From assembly GCF_904848625.1 (NCBI RefSeq), contig NZ_CAJHCP010000005.1:372001-436000 (forward strand): a stretch of 64,000 nt of DNA. Reading direction: 5' to 3'. Below are positions 1 through 8,513 of the stretch, piece after piece. The position numbers and the translations under genes were made by a program. Below the pieces are notes generated by a model. The model worked only from the letters and a program-made list of their open reading frames with translations, did no database searches and was not told the origin of the DNA. Positions within the stretch are counted from its first letter, which is position 1. Each line of letters opens with the position of its first letter. Origin of the DNA: Paraburkholderia metrosideri (lineage in GTDB: Bacteria > Pseudomonadota > Gammaproteobacteria > Burkholderiales > Burkholderiaceae).

Positions 1-2
1 TG

Positions 3-1040
3 TCCACGTCGTATAGCCATCCGTTTACGGTGGCGCGACAGTTTGCGTCGCTCGACCTGATCAGCGGCGGGCGCGCGGGATGGAACGTCGTGACGTCGCC
101 GCTCGAAGGCTCCGCGAAGAACTATGGCGGCGAGCATCCGGATCACGGCCTGCGCTACGAGATCGCCGACGAGTATCTCGAAGTCGTGCAGGGACTCTGG
201 GATAGCTGGGATGACGACGCATTCGTGCGCGACCGTCAGAGCGGCCGCTTCTTTGATCAGGACAAGCTGCATACGCTCGATCACAAAGGGAAGTTCTTCC
301 AGGTTGCCGGGCCGCTGAATATCCAGCGTTCGCCGCAAGGTCAGCCGGTGATCTTCCAGGCCGGTTCGTCGGATTCAGGCATTGCGCTGGCCGGCAAATA
401 TGCGGATGCGGTGTTCACGCATTCGCCGTCGCTGGAAGAAACCAAAGCCTTCGCCGACAGTGTGCGGAACAGCGCAGTCGAGCACGGCCGCACCGCCGAT
501 GACGTGAAGATTTTCCCGGGTATCGGGCCGATTGTCGGCGCGACGTTAGCCGAAGCCGAGGCGAAGTATCTCGAGATCCGCAACCTGTTGACGATTGAAG
601 ATGCGCTCGCCTATCTGGGCCGTTTCTTCGAGCACCACGACTTCAGTCAGTACCCGCTTGACGCGCCGTTCCCCGAGCTGGGCGATCTCGGCACCAACAG
701 CTTCCGTTCCACGACCGATCGCATCAAGGCCGACGCCAAACGCACTGGCGCGACGCTGCGCGAGATCGCGCTGGCCGTCGCGACGCCGAAGACCCAGTTC
801 ATCGGCACCGGCGAGCAGATTGCCGACGAGTTGATCCGCTGGTTCGATGCGGGTGCCGCCGACGGTTTCATCCTCGGCTTCCCGGTACAGGCGCAAGGGT
901 TCGACGACTTCGTCCAGCACGTGATTCCTGTGCTGGAAGCACGCGGTCGCTACAGCCGCACGCTCGACGGAAAGACGTTGCGCGATCACCTCGGCTTGCC
1001 GCGCCGCGAAAGCCGCTACGCGACCGCGGAAACGGTATGA
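3..1040 (+). CDS. LLM-class flavin-dependent monooxygenase, NtaA/SnaA/DszA type (5' partial)
   Basis: The reading frame is open from the left edge. The residues before the first GTG (position 30) still read as family sequence ([18 protein letters not shown]), so the true start lies outside the window. The visible 345 codons carry the luciferase-like TIM-barrel signature [12 protein letters not shown], then [15 protein letters not shown], and the late motif [17 protein letters not shown] that is typical of the NtaA/DszA branch. These enzymes use FMNH2 from a separate reductase and O2 to cleave C-S or C-N bonds or to oxidise small sulfur or amine compounds. The gene lies 67 bp upstream of an ABC importer gene and probably belongs to the same operon. 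The substrate cannot be read from sequence. Confidence 0.9.
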   Translation, partial: STSYSHPFTVARQFASLDLISGGRAGWNVVTSPLEGSAKNYGGEHPDHGLRYEIADEYLEVVQGLWDSWDDDAFVRDRQSGRFFDQDKLHTLDHKGKFFQVAGPLNIQRSPQGQPVIFQAGSSDSGIALAGKYADAVFTHSPSLEETKAFADSVRNSAVEHGRTADDVKIFPGIGPIVGATLAEAEAKYLEIRNLLTIEDALAYLGRFFEHHDFSQYPLDAPFPELGDLGTNSFRSTTDRIKADAKRTGATLREIALAVATPKTQFIGTGEQIADELIRWFDAGAADGFILGFPVQAQGFDDFVQHVIPVLEARGRYSRTLDGKTLRDHLGLPRRESRYATAETV

Positions 1041-1107
1041 GGAATGTCGGGCCGTACGGCTCGCCGTGCGGTCCGACGCACGGCTTGACATGCAGGAGGA
1101 CAGGATC

Positions 1108-2907
1108 ATGAGCGACACGCACCTTGCCAGTTCGGCCCCACGAGGCAATCTGAACGACGACGCGGAGGGTCACGAATACGCGCACTATCGGATCGTCCCG
1201 GCGCGGCATCACGCGCGCACGGCCGGCACCGTGCTGGCGATCGTGCTGATCGGCATTGTTCTGAACTCGGTACTCGGTAATCCGCGCTGGGGCTGGGACG
1301 TTTTCGCGCAATGGCTATTCGCGCAGCCGGTACTCGACGGACTGGGCCGTACGCTCGTGCTGACGGCGCTCAGCGCGCTATTCGGCTTCGCGCTTGCCAC
1401 GCCGCTTGCGCTGGCGCGAGTCTCGCGCTCGCCGTTGCTCGCGGGCTGTGCGTGGGCTTTCATCTGGCTGTTCCGCTCGATCCCGCCGATCGTGCTGCTG
1501 CTGCTGTTGAACAACCTCGGCTATCTGTACGACACGATCTGGATCGGCGTGCCGTTCACGCACATTGCGTTGCTGAACCAGTCGACTACCGATCTGATCA
1601 GCCCGTTCTTCGCCGCCGTGCTCGGGCTCACGCTGAACCACGCGGCGTTCTCGGCCGAAGCGATCCGCGGCGGGATTCTTTCCGTCGACCATGGGCAACG
1701 TGAAGCCGCCGCCGCGCTCGGTTTGCCGGGTGGACGCCAGGTGCGGCGCATCGTGTTGCCTCAGGCGATGCGGGCGATCCTGCCCACCGCCTTCAACGAC
1801 GTGATTGGCCTCGCAAAAGGCACCTCGGTCGTCTATATCCTCGCGATGCCGGATCTGTTCTACACGGTCCAGATCATCTATCACCGTAACCTGGAGGTGA
1901 TTCCGCTGCTGATGGTGGCGACGGTCTGGTATCTGATCATCCTGACGGTGTTGTCGGCGATTCAGGTTCATATCGAACGGTACTTCTCGCGCGGCGCGAC
2001 GCGCGAACAGGTGGTGCCGTCACGGCTGGCCGCGCTGTTCGGGCGGTGGCGTGCGGCACGAAGCGCAGCGCTGGCTCGTCAAGGTGTATCCGGTGTCTCC
2101 GGCGCAGCGGCCGAGGCGGGTGCAACGGGCTGGGCGCAGCGGCGCGTCGGCGGCACGGTCCGCATCCGCAATGTGTCGAAGAGCTTTGGCACGGTGAAGG
2201 TGCTGGACAACGTGTCGCTGGCGTTTCCGTCGGGCAGCGTCACCGTGATTCTCGGTCAGTCGGGTTCGGGCAAGTCGACGCTGCTGCGCTCGATCAACCA
2301 TCTCGAACGCGTCGACGACGGCTTCATCGAGATCGACGGCGAGCTGATCGGGTATCGCCGTGAGGACCGCACGCTTTATGAGCTGAAGGAAAGGGCCATT
2401 TTGCAGCGGCGCCGCGCGGATGTCGGCATGGTGTTCCAGAGCTTCAACCTGTTCCCGCATCTGAGCGTGCTCGACAACGTCATCGAGGCGCCTTTGGCGG
2501 CGGGCGTGCCGCGCGCCCAGGCAGTCGCGGAGGCGCATGCACTGCTCGCACGCGTGGGACTCGCCGACAAGACCGACGCGTGGCCGCGTCAGTTGTCCGG
2601 CGGGCAGCAGCAGCGTGTGGCGATCGCGCGCGCCCTGGCGCTGAAGCCGAAGGTTCTTTTGTTCGACGAGCCGACCTCGGCGCTCGACCCGGAACTGGTT
2701 AACGAAGTGCTCGACGTGATTCGTCAGCTGGCACGGTCCGGCACGACGCTGATCATCGTCACGCACGAGATCGGTTTTGCGCGCGAGGTGGCCGATACGA
2801 TCGTGTTCATGGATCGTGGCCGGGTCATCGAGTCCGGTCCGCCGGCGAGTGTGTTCGGCGACACGGCTCATCCGCGCACCCGGGATTTCTTGTCCAAGGT
2901 GTTGTAA
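1108..2907 (+). CDS. Fused amino acid ABC transporter permease/ATP-binding protein
   Basis: This 599-residue protein joins two parts that are usually separate genes. The N-terminal half is a His/Glu/Gln/Arg-type permease with several membrane segments and an EAA loop near GILSVDHGQREAAAALG. The C-terminal half is a GlnQ/HisP-like ATPase with Walker A GQSGSGKS (383-390), signature LSGGQQQ (496-502) and Walker B VLLFDEP (516-522). The start at 1108 is chosen because AGGAGGA (1094-1100) lies 7 nt upstream; an earlier in-frame ATG at 1066 lacks such a site. Fusion gives one polypeptide per half-transporter, so the complex is probably a homodimer. It should import a polar amino-acid-like substrate together with the next gene's product. 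Confidence 0.93.
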   Translation: MSDTHLASSAPRGNLNDDAEGHEYAHYRIVPARHHARTAGTVLAIVLIGIVLNSVLGNPRWGWDVFAQWLFAQPVLDGLGRTLVLTALSALFGFALATPLALARVSRSPLLAGCAWAFIWLFRSIPPIVLLLLLNNLGYLYDTIWIGVPFTHIALLNQSTTDLISPFFAAVLGLTLNHAAFSAEAIRGGILSVDHGQREAAAALGLPGGRQVRRIVLPQAMRAILPTAFNDVIGLAKGTSVVYILAMPDLFYTVQIIYHRNLEVIPLLMVATVWYLIILTVLSAIQVHIERYFSRGATREQVVPSRLAALFGRWRAARSAALARQGVSGVSGAAAEAGATGWAQRRVGGTVRIRNVSKSFGTVKVLDNVSLAFPSGSVTVILGQSGSGKSTLLRSINHLERVDDGFIEIDGELIGYRREDRTLYELKERAILQRRRADVGMVFQSFNLFPHLSVLDNVIEAPLAAGVPRAQAVAEAHALLARVGLADKTDAWPRQLSGGQQQRVAIARALALKPKVLLFDEPTSALDPELVNEVLDVIRQLARSGTTLIIVTHEIGFAREVADTIVFMDRGRVIESGPPASVFGDTAHPRTRDFLSKVL

Positions 2908-2947
2908 CGGGCGACGAGCCTGCTAACGAGACTCTTCACGACCGATC

Positions 2948-3883
2948 ATGACGCGACGACAATTTCTAACGGGACTTGCCGGGGTCGCGGTTGCTTCGCT
3001 GGGCTGGAACAGACTGGCGTTTGCGGACACCCGAGCCTTCGATTTCAGCCCGGAACAACGCGGGCAGCTCAACGCATCCGCAGATCCTGCCGCGCAGCGT
3101 CTCGCGCGTGGCTACCGTCTCGTGACGCCGGGCGCATTGACGGTCGCCGTCGCGCCGTTTGCCGCGCCGCTCGCGACCTATGCCACCGACGCGCGCACCA
3201 TCGTCGGTTCGGACCCGGACTACGCGCGCTTGCTCGCCGATGCACTCGGTCTCAAGTTGGCACTGGTGCCGGTGGTCTGGACCGATTGGCCATTGGGGCT
3301 TGCCTCCGGAAAATTCGACGCGGTGATTGCCAACGTCGGCGTCACCGAGCAGCGCAAGCAGAAGTTCGACTTCACGACCTATCGGCTCGGCTTGCATGCG
3401 TTCTATGTGGCGAGCACCAGCCCGATCCAGTCGATCCGCGCGCCCGGCGAGATTGCCGGCCTACGCATCATTACGGGCTCGGGCACGATCCAGGAGCGCA
3501 TTCTGCTCGAATGGAATCAGCAGAACGTGGCGCAGCATCTGAAGCCGGCCGGCTTGCAGTTCTTCGACGATCAGTCTTCGGCCATGCTCGCGCTGCAGTC
3601 CGGTCGCGCGGACGCGATTTTCAATCCGCACGCGCCGCTCGCGTACGAGGCCGCGACGCAGGGCAGGATCCGCCTGGTCGGCACGGTCAATGCCGGCTGG
3701 CCGCTGAAGGCTGATGTGGCGGTTGCGTCGCGCAAGGGCAGCGGGCTCGCGGCGGCGCTGACCGAGGCGACCAACGGCCTGATCGCGAGCGGCCAGTACA
3801 AGGCGGCGCTGGCTCGCTGGGGGCTCGAAGACGAAGCGGTTCAGCGCTCCGAGACCAATCCGCCGGGCTATAAGGATGCCTGA
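2948..3883 (+). CDS. Amino-acid-type ABC transporter substrate-binding protein, Tat-like signal
   Basis: The product is a 311-residue periplasmic binding protein of the SBP_bac_3 fold. The N-terminus MTRRQFLTGLAG has a twin-arginine-like RRxFL motif, a hydrophobic stretch and a cleavage region near AFA-D (about residues 25-27), so export through Tat is possible. Internal family features include FDAVIANVGVTEQRKQKFDF and RIITGSGTIQERILLEW. It starts 40 bp after the fused permease/ATPase and is very probably its binding protein. The ligand is unknown; flanking monooxygenases suggest an unusual sulfur- or nitrogen-containing amino acid. Confidence 0.9.
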   Translation: MTRRQFLTGLAGVAVASLGWNRLAFADTRAFDFSPEQRGQLNASADPAAQRLARGYRLVTPGALTVAVAPFAAPLATYATDARTIVGSDPDYARLLADALGLKLALVPVVWTDWPLGLASGKFDAVIANVGVTEQRKQKFDFTTYRLGLHAFYVASTSPIQSIRAPGEIAGLRIITGSGTIQERILLEWNQQNVAQHLKPAGLQFFDDQSSAMLALQSGRADAIFNPHAPLAYEAATQGRIRLVGTVNAGWPLKADVAVASRKGSGLAAALTEATNGLIASGQYKAALARWGLEDEAVQRSETNPPGYKDA

Positions 3884-3960
3884 GCGAATGGCCGCCAATC
3901 GCGTCAATTGCGTCAATCGCGCCAATGACGCACCGGAACACATCACGACAAGGGCATCAC

Positions 3961-5001
3961 ATGGGCGCACCGCGCATTGACCACATTGCGTTTCTGACGC
4001 CAGGAAATTATCCGGACGAAGATCCGGCCGCCGGTTTCGAGCGCACGCTCGACCTGTTTCACGTTGGCGAAACGCTCGGCTATGACAGCGCCTGGGTGCG
4101 TCAGCGTCATCTCGAACGCGCGGTTTCGTCGGCGGCGACGTTTCTGGCTGCGGCCAGTCAGCGCACGACGCGAATTGGCCTCGGTGCAGCAGTGATCCAG
4201 ATGGGGTACGAGAATCCGTTTCGCCTCGCCGAAGATCTGGCGACCGTCGACATCCTGTCTCATGGCCGGCTCAATATCGGTCTGAGCGCGGGCGCACCCG
4301 CGCACGGCATCCTGCTGGGCGAACGGCTATTCGACGCCAATCCGGAGTTGATCGATTTCTCGCATGCACGCGTCGAGCGTTTGCGCCGCAATCTCGCGCA
4401 CGAGTGGCTCGGCGGTGAAGACACCTTCGTCGAATCGGCGGCGGGGCGGGTGAGGCCGCGCGTGTCGCCTTATGCGCCCGGTCTGACCGAGCGGCTCTGG
4501 TATGGCGGGGGCTCGCTGCGCTCGATCGAATGGGCTGGGCGCAAGGGTTTCAACCTGCTGATCGGCAACATCACCACGGGCGAGGGAACCGACGATTATC
4601 GCGGCGCGCAGCTACGTCAGCTCGATCTGTTCCGTTCGCACTGGAATGAACCGCGCGCGCCGCGAATTGCATTAGGCCGCGTGATCGTGCCGACCGATGG
4701 CGCCGATGCGCGGACACGTCAGCGCTATCGGGAGTTTGCCGACGGACGTCATGCCCGTACGCTGAGCGCGCACGGCGAGCGGCGCACGCTGTTCGTGCCG
4801 GATCTCGTCGGTACGGCTGATGAAATCATCAGCCAACTGCTCGCCGATCCGGTGGTCGGCCAGGTCCACGAACTGCGCGTCGAATTGCCGTACGACCTGC
4901 CGTTTGAAAACTATCAGCAGATCCTCGAGGACTTCGTCGCGCGGATTGCGCCCGAACTGGGCTGGCATCCCGAGGCCGCGCGCAAAGAGGTCGCCGTCTA
5001 G
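3961..5001 (+). CDS. LLM-class flavin-dependent oxidoreductase (luciferase-like)
   Basis: The 346-residue protein has a bacterial luciferase-like TIM barrel: HIAFLTPGNYPDEDP at the start, then TTRIGLGAAVIQMGYENPFRLAEDLATVDILSHGRLNIGLSAG, the usual flavin-pocket region. The start at 3961 follows AAGGGC; an upstream ATG at 3925 is less well placed. It is shorter than, and in a different branch from, the partial monooxygenase at the left edge, so the operon has two distinct LLM enzymes. They could act in sequence or on different imported compounds, fed by a flavin reductase encoded elsewhere. The exact reaction is unknown. Confidence 0.9.
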   Translation: MGAPRIDHIAFLTPGNYPDEDPAAGFERTLDLFHVGETLGYDSAWVRQRHLERAVSSAATFLAAASQRTTRIGLGAAVIQMGYENPFRLAEDLATVDILSHGRLNIGLSAGAPAHGILLGERLFDANPELIDFSHARVERLRRNLAHEWLGGEDTFVESAAGRVRPRVSPYAPGLTERLWYGGGSLRSIEWAGRKGFNLLIGNITTGEGTDDYRGAQLRQLDLFRSHWNEPRAPRIALGRVIVPTDGADARTRQRYREFADGRHARTLSAHGERRTLFVPDLVGTADEIISQLLADPVVGQVHELRVELPYDLPFENYQQILEDFVARIAPELGWHPEAARKEVAV

Positions 5002-5075
5002 CGGCACGAATGCATCGCTGACATTTTTCCGCAGGCTATCTGCCTGCACTCACTACCCATTAAAGGAACCTCATC

Positions 5076-5420
5076 GTGAGTCGCGATCTGCTTTTATTGC
5101 TGGAACCTGGATTCACCGATCCCGCGCATCCGGGCGAGCGCTTTGTCTGTCCGCATGGCGTGGCGATCGAAGGACTGCTTGCCGGCGAGCCCGAGCGGGC
5201 GGTACGGCTGGACGTGAAGCGCGTGCCGTTCGCGCGGCCCAGGCCCGCCGTGATCGAGGCGCTCGACGAAGCGCATCAGGGTCTGCCGGTTCTCGTGCTG
5301 GGCAACGAACATCCGCTACCCGACGACGCACAGACCCTCGGCGATACGCGCTTCGTCACCGACACCAAACGGATCCTCGCGCTGCTGGCCGAGCGGCACG
5401 GTTTTCCGAAGGTCCACTAA
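5076..5420 (+). CDS. DUF3088 family protein
   Basis: The 114-residue protein begins LLLLLEPGFTDPAHPGERFVCPHG, which matches my recollection of DUF3088. The thioredoxin-like layout (an early FVCPHG motif with one Cys, then an LDVKRVPFARPRPAVIE segment and a VLVLG strand) suggests a redox or binding fold without the CxxC pair. It lies 74 bp after the second monooxygenase and before the acetyltransferase, so it is probably co-transcribed. An RBS-like AAGGAACC precedes the start. No biochemical function is known to me; co-location suggests an accessory role in the same pathway. Confidence 0.75.
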   Translation: MSRDLLLLLEPGFTDPAHPGERFVCPHGVAIEGLLAGEPERAVRLDVKRVPFARPRPAVIEALDEAHQGLPVLVLGNEHPLPDDAQTLGDTRFVTDTKRILALLAERHGFPKVH

Positions 5421-5456
5421 AGCTGAAGGTCCGTCACGCGATCAGGTAACCACCTC

Positions 5457-5669
5457 ATGACACACGCAATCTCCGCTTCTACCGCATCCCGACAGATACG
5501 CTTCGATGCTGTCATCGACGGCGCCAGCGGGCATGACGCTGGCTGGCAATGTGCCGCTGCGGCGAACAACGCGCATAGTGTTCGCGCGTTTGGGACAGGC
5601 ATGGCGGCCACAGGCGAAGCCGCCAAGGCCGGCTTCGTAGGTCGCCCTACCCAGGCAAGGGGACAGTAA
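5457..5669 (+). CDS. Small hypothetical protein, possible remnant
   Basis: A 70-codon frame fills the space between the DUF3088 gene and the acetyltransferase gene. Its TAA is immediately followed by the next ATG, compatible with translational coupling. The N-terminal part (RQIRFDAVIDGASGHDAGW) vaguely recalls the opening strand of NtaA-type monooxygenases, while the rest is low-complexity Ala/Gly. It may be a decayed fragment of a third monooxygenase or simply a leader for the acetyltransferase gene. There is no clear ribosome-binding site. Confidence that it is a functional gene is low. Confidence 0.35.
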   Translation: MTHAISASTASRQIRFDAVIDGASGHDAGWQCAAAANNAHSVRAFGTGMAATGEAAKAGFVGRPTQARGQ

Positions 5670-6197
5670 ATGGCCGCCGTATTTTCCTTAGCGGTGCCCG
5701 ACGAACGCTTCGTCTACGTCCATGTGAGCGACCCGCTGGCCCGTCCTCTGTTCGACGAACTGGTCTACGAATACAGCAGCCGCTACGAAGGCCTGATCAA
5801 CAAGGAAGAGATCGCAAACGAATTACAGCGCTATCCCGCAGAGGCGTTCGCGGCACCGCATGGCGCGTTCGTGCTGCTGCTACGCGACGGTCAGGCGATC
5901 GCGGGGGGCGCATTGATGCCCCACACCGACCCCGGCACCACCGAGTTCAAGCGCATCTGGGCAAGCCGGCATCATCGCCGCCAGGGGTTGGCACGCCGCA
6001 TCCTCGTTGAACTGGAAGCGCAGGCGATCCGGCTGGGTTACACGCGCGTATTTCTCGGTACTGGGCCCCGTCAGCCGGAGGCCATTGGGCTCTATCAGAC
6101 CAGTGGCTATACGCTGCTGTCGGCGCACGACTTTGGTGAAGACGAGCCGCCGGGCTACCTGTTCGAGAAGATCCTGGCGACGCAGCAGACTGGCTAG
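5670..6197 (+). CDS. GNAT family N-acetyltransferase
   Basis: This 175-residue GNAT protein has the acetyl-CoA-binding motif A region (FKRIWASRHHRRQGLARRILVELE) with the pyrophosphate-binding R/QGLA turn, followed by YTRVFLGTGPRQPEAIGLYQTSGY (motif B). It is the last gene of the putative operon. In described alkyl-cysteine salvage pathways a GNAT enzyme acetylates the amino group before monooxygenase cleavage, which would fit this neighbourhood. That assignment is inferred from context; the acetyl acceptor is not readable from sequence. Confidence 0.88.
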   Translation: MAAVFSLAVPDERFVYVHVSDPLARPLFDELVYEYSSRYEGLINKEEIANELQRYPAEAFAAPHGAFVLLLRDGQAIAGGALMPHTDPGTTEFKRIWASRHHRRQGLARRILVELEAQAIRLGYTRVFLGTGPRQPEAIGLYQTSGYTLLSAHDFGEDEPPGYLFEKILATQQTG

Positions 6198-6403
6198 CAG
6201 CCGGTTCGCGATGGCGGCGCGATGGCACTAGCCGCTGACACGATAGATGACGATCCTGATCCTGTAGATGTCGCAGCATGACGCGACATCCGCAGGGGCG
6301 AGGCTTTCTCGCAGGCCTTGGCCCCGTTGCCGCGCACAGGGCAAACCGATCCCAGCGCGACGCAGCGCAACTCGGATGAGTCGACGATCCATCAGCGGCA
6401 CAA

Positions 6404-6429
6404 AAGAAAAAACGCCCCGCAGGGCGTTT
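6404..6429 (-). terminator. Rho-independent terminator of the porin gene
   Basis: On the minus strand a stem AACGCCC / GGGCGTT with a short loop is followed by a run of T residues. It lies about 55 bp beyond the porin stop codon. Confidence 0.8.
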
Positions 6430-6484
6430 CTCTGAACCTCGCTACAGCAGGCAACCCGAAGGCTCCCCGCCGTAAAAGACCCGC

Positions 6485-7651
6485 TTAGAACTTGTGACGG
6501 ATACCGACGCGGAATGCCAGCTGGTTGTCCGCACCCGAACCCGACGTGTTGAAGTAGCTCGTGCTCGAACCGATCTGAGCCTGCACGTCCGCGCCCTTGT
6601 TGCTGCCCGAAGCGATCTGATAGATGCCCAGTGCGTAGATGTCCGTACGCTTGCTCAGCGCGTAGTCGACGCTCAGGTCGGCCTGGTTCCAGTGGCCCGA
6701 ATTCGCGCCGCTCAGGTGCATGTACGTGTAACCTGCGCCTGCCGTGATAGCCGGCGTGAACGCGTACTTCGCGCCTGCTTCGTACGCAGCGAACGTCGTC
6801 GACTCGCCCGTGATCGGCTCGAAGCGCGTGTTCGTGTACAACGCCCACAGCGTGGCAGCAGCGATCGTGTAACGGCCGCCAACACCGAACGTGCGCAGAT
6901 CGCGGATCGTGCCCGTGGGGACGTTCGCCAGCGTCGTCGAGAACGCCGTGCCTGCCTGGGACGGGTACGTGATGTCCGTGTACGCTGCGCCAACCGAGAA
7001 CGGGCCGTTTGCGTAGTTTGCGCCGAAGCTGTAAGCGCGCGACGAACCTGCCACCGGTGCGGCGGTCGTGCCGGTTGCCGGTGCGCCTGCAAATGCGCCA
7101 GCCTGATTCGAGAAGCCGTACAACGCGCCGAACGTCAGGCCCGAGAAGTTTGCGCTGCTGAACTTGACCGCGTTGTTGATACGGCTCGACGTCAGTTGGT
7201 CCACGTCGTTGATGTGGAAAGCGTAGTTACCCGCGACGGTGTTGCCACCGGTCGAGTAGTTGCCGCCCAGGTAGTCGGTCGAGAACGAGTACTGGCGACC
7301 GAACGTCAGCGAGCCGACGTTGTTCTGCGACAGACCCACGTATGCCTGACGGCCGAACAGCAAGCCGCCCTGGCCAGCTGCACCGGTGCCGCTGTTGAAA
7401 CCGTTTTCCAACACGAACAGCGCCTTCAGGCCGCCACCCAGGTCTTCCGTGCCGCGCAGGCCCCAACGGCTGCCTTGAGCAACGCCGTCGTCGTACTTGG
7501 TGAGGCTGCTCGAACCGCCCGTAGCGGTCTTCGAGTTGTTCACGTAGCTGACGCCCGCGTCGATAATCCCGTACAGCGAGACGCTGCTTTGTGCGTGTGC
7601 TGCCGATGCGAAGATGGCCAGCGTAGCGGCGGTCAATACTTTCTTGTTCAA
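6485..7651 (-). CDS. Outer membrane porin (Gram-negative, OmpC/Burkholderia type)
   Basis: The product is a 388-residue general porin. TTG at 7651 is taken as the start because GGAGAAAG lies just upstream and it gives a clean signal peptide MNKKVLTAATLAIFASAAHA with cleavage before QSSVSLYG. The body shows alternating beta-strand sequence with conserved GLRGTEDLGGGLKALFVLE and LFGRQAYVGL, and it ends in HKF, the C-terminal aromatic residue recognised by the BAM complex. It should form trimeric 16-strand channels for small hydrophilic solutes. It is monocistronic with its own terminator. Such porins are highly paralogous in Burkholderiaceae, so a specific name is not given. Confidence 0.93.
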   Translation of the reverse strand: MNKKVLTAATLAIFASAAHAQSSVSLYGIIDAGVSYVNNSKTATGGSSSLTKYDDGVAQGSRWGLRGTEDLGGGLKALFVLENGFNSGTGAAGQGGLLFGRQAYVGLSQNNVGSLTFGRQYSFSTDYLGGNYSTGGNTVAGNYAFHINDVDQLTSSRINNAVKFSSANFSGLTFGALYGFSNQAGAFAGAPATGTTAAPVAGSSRAYSFGANYANGPFSVGAAYTDITYPSQAGTAFSTTLANVPTGTIRDLRTFGVGGRYTIAAATLWALYTNTRFEPITGESTTFAAYEAGAKYAFTPAITAGAGYTYMHLSGANSGHWNQADLSVDYALSKRTDIYALGIYQIASGSNKGADVQAQIGSSTSYFNTSGSGADNQLAFRVGIRHKF

Positions 7652-7911
7652 GACTTTCTCCAATAAAAAATTAAGCGATCGCGGCGCCGAGCTCTGTGGT
7701 CAGGTCGAGCGATGGTCCGAAATTTAAGGGAATGCAGAGAAGCGTATGTGACAGCTTCTGTTATTTTTTGAATCTGTAGCATTGACGCGACACTCACATA
7801 GCTTTGCAAGTTGAAATCGCGCAAGGCCACTCGCTTATAAGCTTTGTTTGAATCGTGGATATAAGCGTGTGAAAAACGATTGGTTTTCTGGCAGAGAACG
7901 GGTATGCGACG

Positions 7912-8404
7912 ATGCCTGCTCATCAATCGAATTGTTGGCAGGGAAACATTCATCGCCGGACGATCATCCAGAATCTGCTCGCCTTTGCTGCAATTTTGTT
8001 CGCGGGAACGTTTGCTCATGCGGATGACAAGGTCGTCCGCATTGGCACGATGAGCGGTCCGGATGCGCAAATCGGGTCGGGCGTGGCCCAGGCGGCGACG
8101 CGTGAAGGGCTCAACGTGAAGGTCATCGAGTTCGACGATTACGTGCAGCCGAACTCGCGCTTGAAGATATCAAGGGCCGTACGCGAATCTGATTGCGGTG
8201 CGGGTGCCGGGTCGCAATCAGCCGAAGGTGAAGAGATTGGTCTCGGCGTATAAGTCCGATGAGGTGCGCAAGTCCCTGGATATGACGCGCACGCAGTTCA
8301 AAGGCGCGATTATTCGGGCCTTTTTTAAGCGTGGCTGGATGCCGTCGCCAGGTGATTATCTGACGCAAGCGAGCCTTATAAACGCAAATCGCCCGCGAAG
8401 CTAG
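7912..8404 (+). pseudogene. Broken MetQ/NlpA-family methionine-type binding protein
   Basis: The first part reads as a signal peptide (RRTIIQNLLAFAAILFAG, then FAHADD) and the NlpA/MetQ opening KVVRIGTMSGPDAQI to EFDDYVQPN. At about 8150-8160 the frame jumps to LEDIKG and then, after an apparent one-base loss near 8175, to PYANLIAVRVPGRNQPKVKRL and SAYKSDEVRK, the family's C-terminal end in a second frame. Compared with the usual 260-270 residues, more than 100 central codons are missing. The position expected for the start codon reads ATT at 7951, so initiation may also be lost. No metN or metI lies nearby. This is a decayed remnant of a D-methionine-type importer component. Confidence 0.85.
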
Positions 8405-8416
8405 CGGGCGATTTGC
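8384..8416. terminator. Perfect 13-bp inverted repeat, probable terminator
   Basis: GCAAATCGCCCGC (8384-8396) and its exact complement (8404-8416) flank a 7-nt loop. The left arm lies inside the tail of the broken metQ frame. It could end transcription of the remnant or of the hydrolase gene converging from the right. No long T-run follows on either strand. Confidence 0.6.
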
Positions 8417-8513
8417 CTAAGTTGCCGACGCCGGGAAGAACGGCTAGTTCAGCCTTTCACGTCGAGACTGCCGGGCGGCGGGTTGTCCTGATGCCGGCCG
8501 CAACCTTAGTTGC

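Noticed and set aside
6494..7666. 390-codon frame on the plus strand opposite the porin
   Set aside because: It is antisense to an obvious porin with a signal peptide; its product is Arg/Val-rich and lacks any domain. GC-rich coding DNA often leaves the opposite strand open.
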